Below are positions 5,277-6,131 of a stretch of 6,131 bases of DNA, in pieces. The notes below the pieces were generated by a model. That model searched no databases. It had not been told where the DNA came from and saw nothing but the letters and a program-made list of their open reading frames with translations. The stretch is taken from positions 1-6,131 of the forward strand of contig JAICUE010000164.1 in assembly GCA_025936015.1 (NCBI GenBank), read 5' to 3'. The DNA is from Gemmatimonadaceae bacterium (lineage in GTDB: Bacteria; Gemmatimonadota; Gemmatimonadetes; Gemmatimonadales; Gemmatimonadaceae). How positions within the stretch are numbered: the stretch's first letter is position 1; the number at the start of each line of letters is the position of its first letter. The position numbers were made by a program, and so were the translations under genes.

Positions 5277-6131
5277 TCACTCCTTCGCCGCCGCACGAAA
5301 TGCGGCGAGGGAAATCGTCCGCGCCTGGTTCACCATCCCGCGAATCATGCCTAACGCGAAGGTCGCATCGGACGACGGGCCGGCCGCGTAGCGTTCGACG
5401 CGGGCCGTCAGCTCGTCGAGCATGAGGGCGTACCCGCGCGCGAGCTGGTGCTCCGACCAGTCGAGGCGCCGCCGCTGCTGGCCGTGAAGCTCGGCAACCC
5501 GCCGGAGGATCGACGCGCTGTCGACCGGGCTTAGTGGATCGAGGGCAGCTGCGTGGTCGGCCGCGACCAGCGACTGCGAGATGTCGGCGAAGAAGGCCAG
5601 TGCGTGATCCTCGATCAGCGCCTGGCTCGTCCGCCGCACGTTCACGAACTCGGCGTCGGCGCGGATGCGCGCGGTGTACGATTCGAGGATTTGCTCGAGC
5701 TCCTCGCGCAGCGCGAGGCCGATGTCGCGAAGACCGTGCGCGCGATGCTCGCTCGACGCGCGCTGCGCCCGGGCCGCTCGAGCGGCGGCCGGCTCTTCCG
5801 CGCGACCCGCCGATGCGGGTACGGGTGAAGGGAGCCAGACGGTGAACGACGAGCCGGTGCCTAACGTGCTCTCGAGGGTGAGGTCGCCGCCCATCAGTCG
5901 CGCGAGCCGCCGGCTGATCGCGAGACCGAGCCCGGTGCCCCCCGCTTCACGCGTTCGGCCGCCATCCACCTGCACGAACGGATCGAATACGGTCGCCTGC
6001 ATCTCGGAGCCGATTCCGATGCCGGTATCGCTGACCGTGATCCACGCCCACGGCCCGTCGCCAAGCACTCGCGCCTCGGGGGGCGCCACCAGGGCCCCGC
6101 CCCCGGAGACTTCGATCCGGCCACCGGGCTC
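5277..6131 (-). CDS. Sensor histidine kinase, C-terminal part (5' end outside window)
   Basis: The frame is open to the window edge, so 284 residues of a longer protein are visible (numbered here from the edge). The ATPase domain begins inside it with GGRIEV (3-8), then the G1 box DTGIGI (35-40), the F box FDPF (49-52) and the G2 box GTGLGLAIS (65-73), ending near LESTLGTGSSFTVWLP (87-102). The dimerisation/phosphoacceptor His and the N box are off-window. An Ala/Arg/Glu-rich linker (about 104-133) leads to an all-helical region (about 135-284) with LEQILESYTARIRADAE, a conserved-looking DH, and LHGQQRRRLDWSEHQLARGY. This pattern resembles the RsbRD N-terminal/globin-like sensor modules usually found ahead of a signalling output, so its place after the ATPase domain is odd. 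No receiver domain follows. The family is sure; the C-terminal module assignment is tentative. Partner and signal are unknown. Its two TTA codons lie in GCCTAACG words. Confidence 0.9.
   Translation of the reverse strand, partial: EPGGRIEVSGGGALVAPPEARVLGDGPWAWITVSDTGIGIGSEMQATVFDPFVQVDGGRTREAGGTGLGLAISRRLARLMGGDLTLESTLGTGSSFTVWLPSPVPASAGRAEEPAAARAARAQRASSEHRAHGLRDIGLALREELEQILESYTARIRADAEFVNVRRTSQALIEDHALAFFADISQSLVAADHAAALDPLSPVDSASILRRVAELHGQQRRRLDWSEHQLARGYALMLDELTARVERYAAGPSSDATFALGMIRGMVNQARTISLAAFRAAAKE
5349..5356 (+). repeat. GCCTAACG word 8
   Basis: Antisense to the kinase gene, creating a TTA Leu codon in FALGMIR. Confidence 0.85.
5859..5866 (+). repeat. GCCTAACG word 9
   Basis: Antisense to the kinase gene, creating the TTA Leu codon of STLGTGS just after the G2 box region. 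Confidence 0.85.

Noticed and set aside
6087..6089. GTG at 6087-6089 as the kinase start
   Set aside because: The frame continues upstream to the window edge with GGRIEV, a normal part of the ATPase domain, so this GTG is an internal valine.

Overview
The window is GC-rich bacterial DNA with five protein genes, one cut by the right edge. The content is a signal-peptide-bearing periplasmic/envelope protein, a TonB C-terminal-domain protein, a Tat-exported glycosidase and a hybrid-looking histidine kinase, which points to a diderm heterotroph. A short word, GCCTAACG, recurs across the window. This word and the habit of placing TonB_C domains behind signal peptides remind me of Gemmatimonadota, but that placement is an inference from memory and not shown by the sequence.

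Layout: (1) 1-258 holds a degenerate 25-bp tandem repeat, with a 12-nt inverted copy at the extreme left edge. (2) 229-852, minus strand, is a small exported/membrane protein with a BamE/SmpA-like C-terminal half; its last residues and stop lie inside the repeat. (3) 853-1108 is a divergent intergenic region with a strong hairpin and overlapping palindromes. (4) 1109-2566, plus strand, is a membrane-anchored 485-aa protein of unknown function. (5) 2588-4084, minus strand, is a Tat-exported glycoside hydrolase family 30 (glucosylceramidase-like) enzyme with both catalytic glutamates; it converges on gene 4 with a 21-bp gap. (6) 4085-4319 is a divergent promoter region with an inverted repeat. 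(7) 4320-5237, plus strand, is a TonB-C-terminal-domain protein with a signal peptide. (8) 5277-6131, minus strand, is the C-terminal part of a sensor histidine kinase: the end of the HATPase domain followed by an unusual all-helical C-terminal module.

The genes do not form one obvious pathway: orientations alternate (-, +, -, +, -), so no two neighbours share an operon. GH30 and the TonB-like protein share a divergent control region and could be co-regulated. The best second-look items are the GCCTAACG word, which accounts for every TTA leucine codon I can find in the window, the inverted/tandem 25-bp repeat that runs into a gene, and the kinase with a sensor-like domain at its C-terminus.
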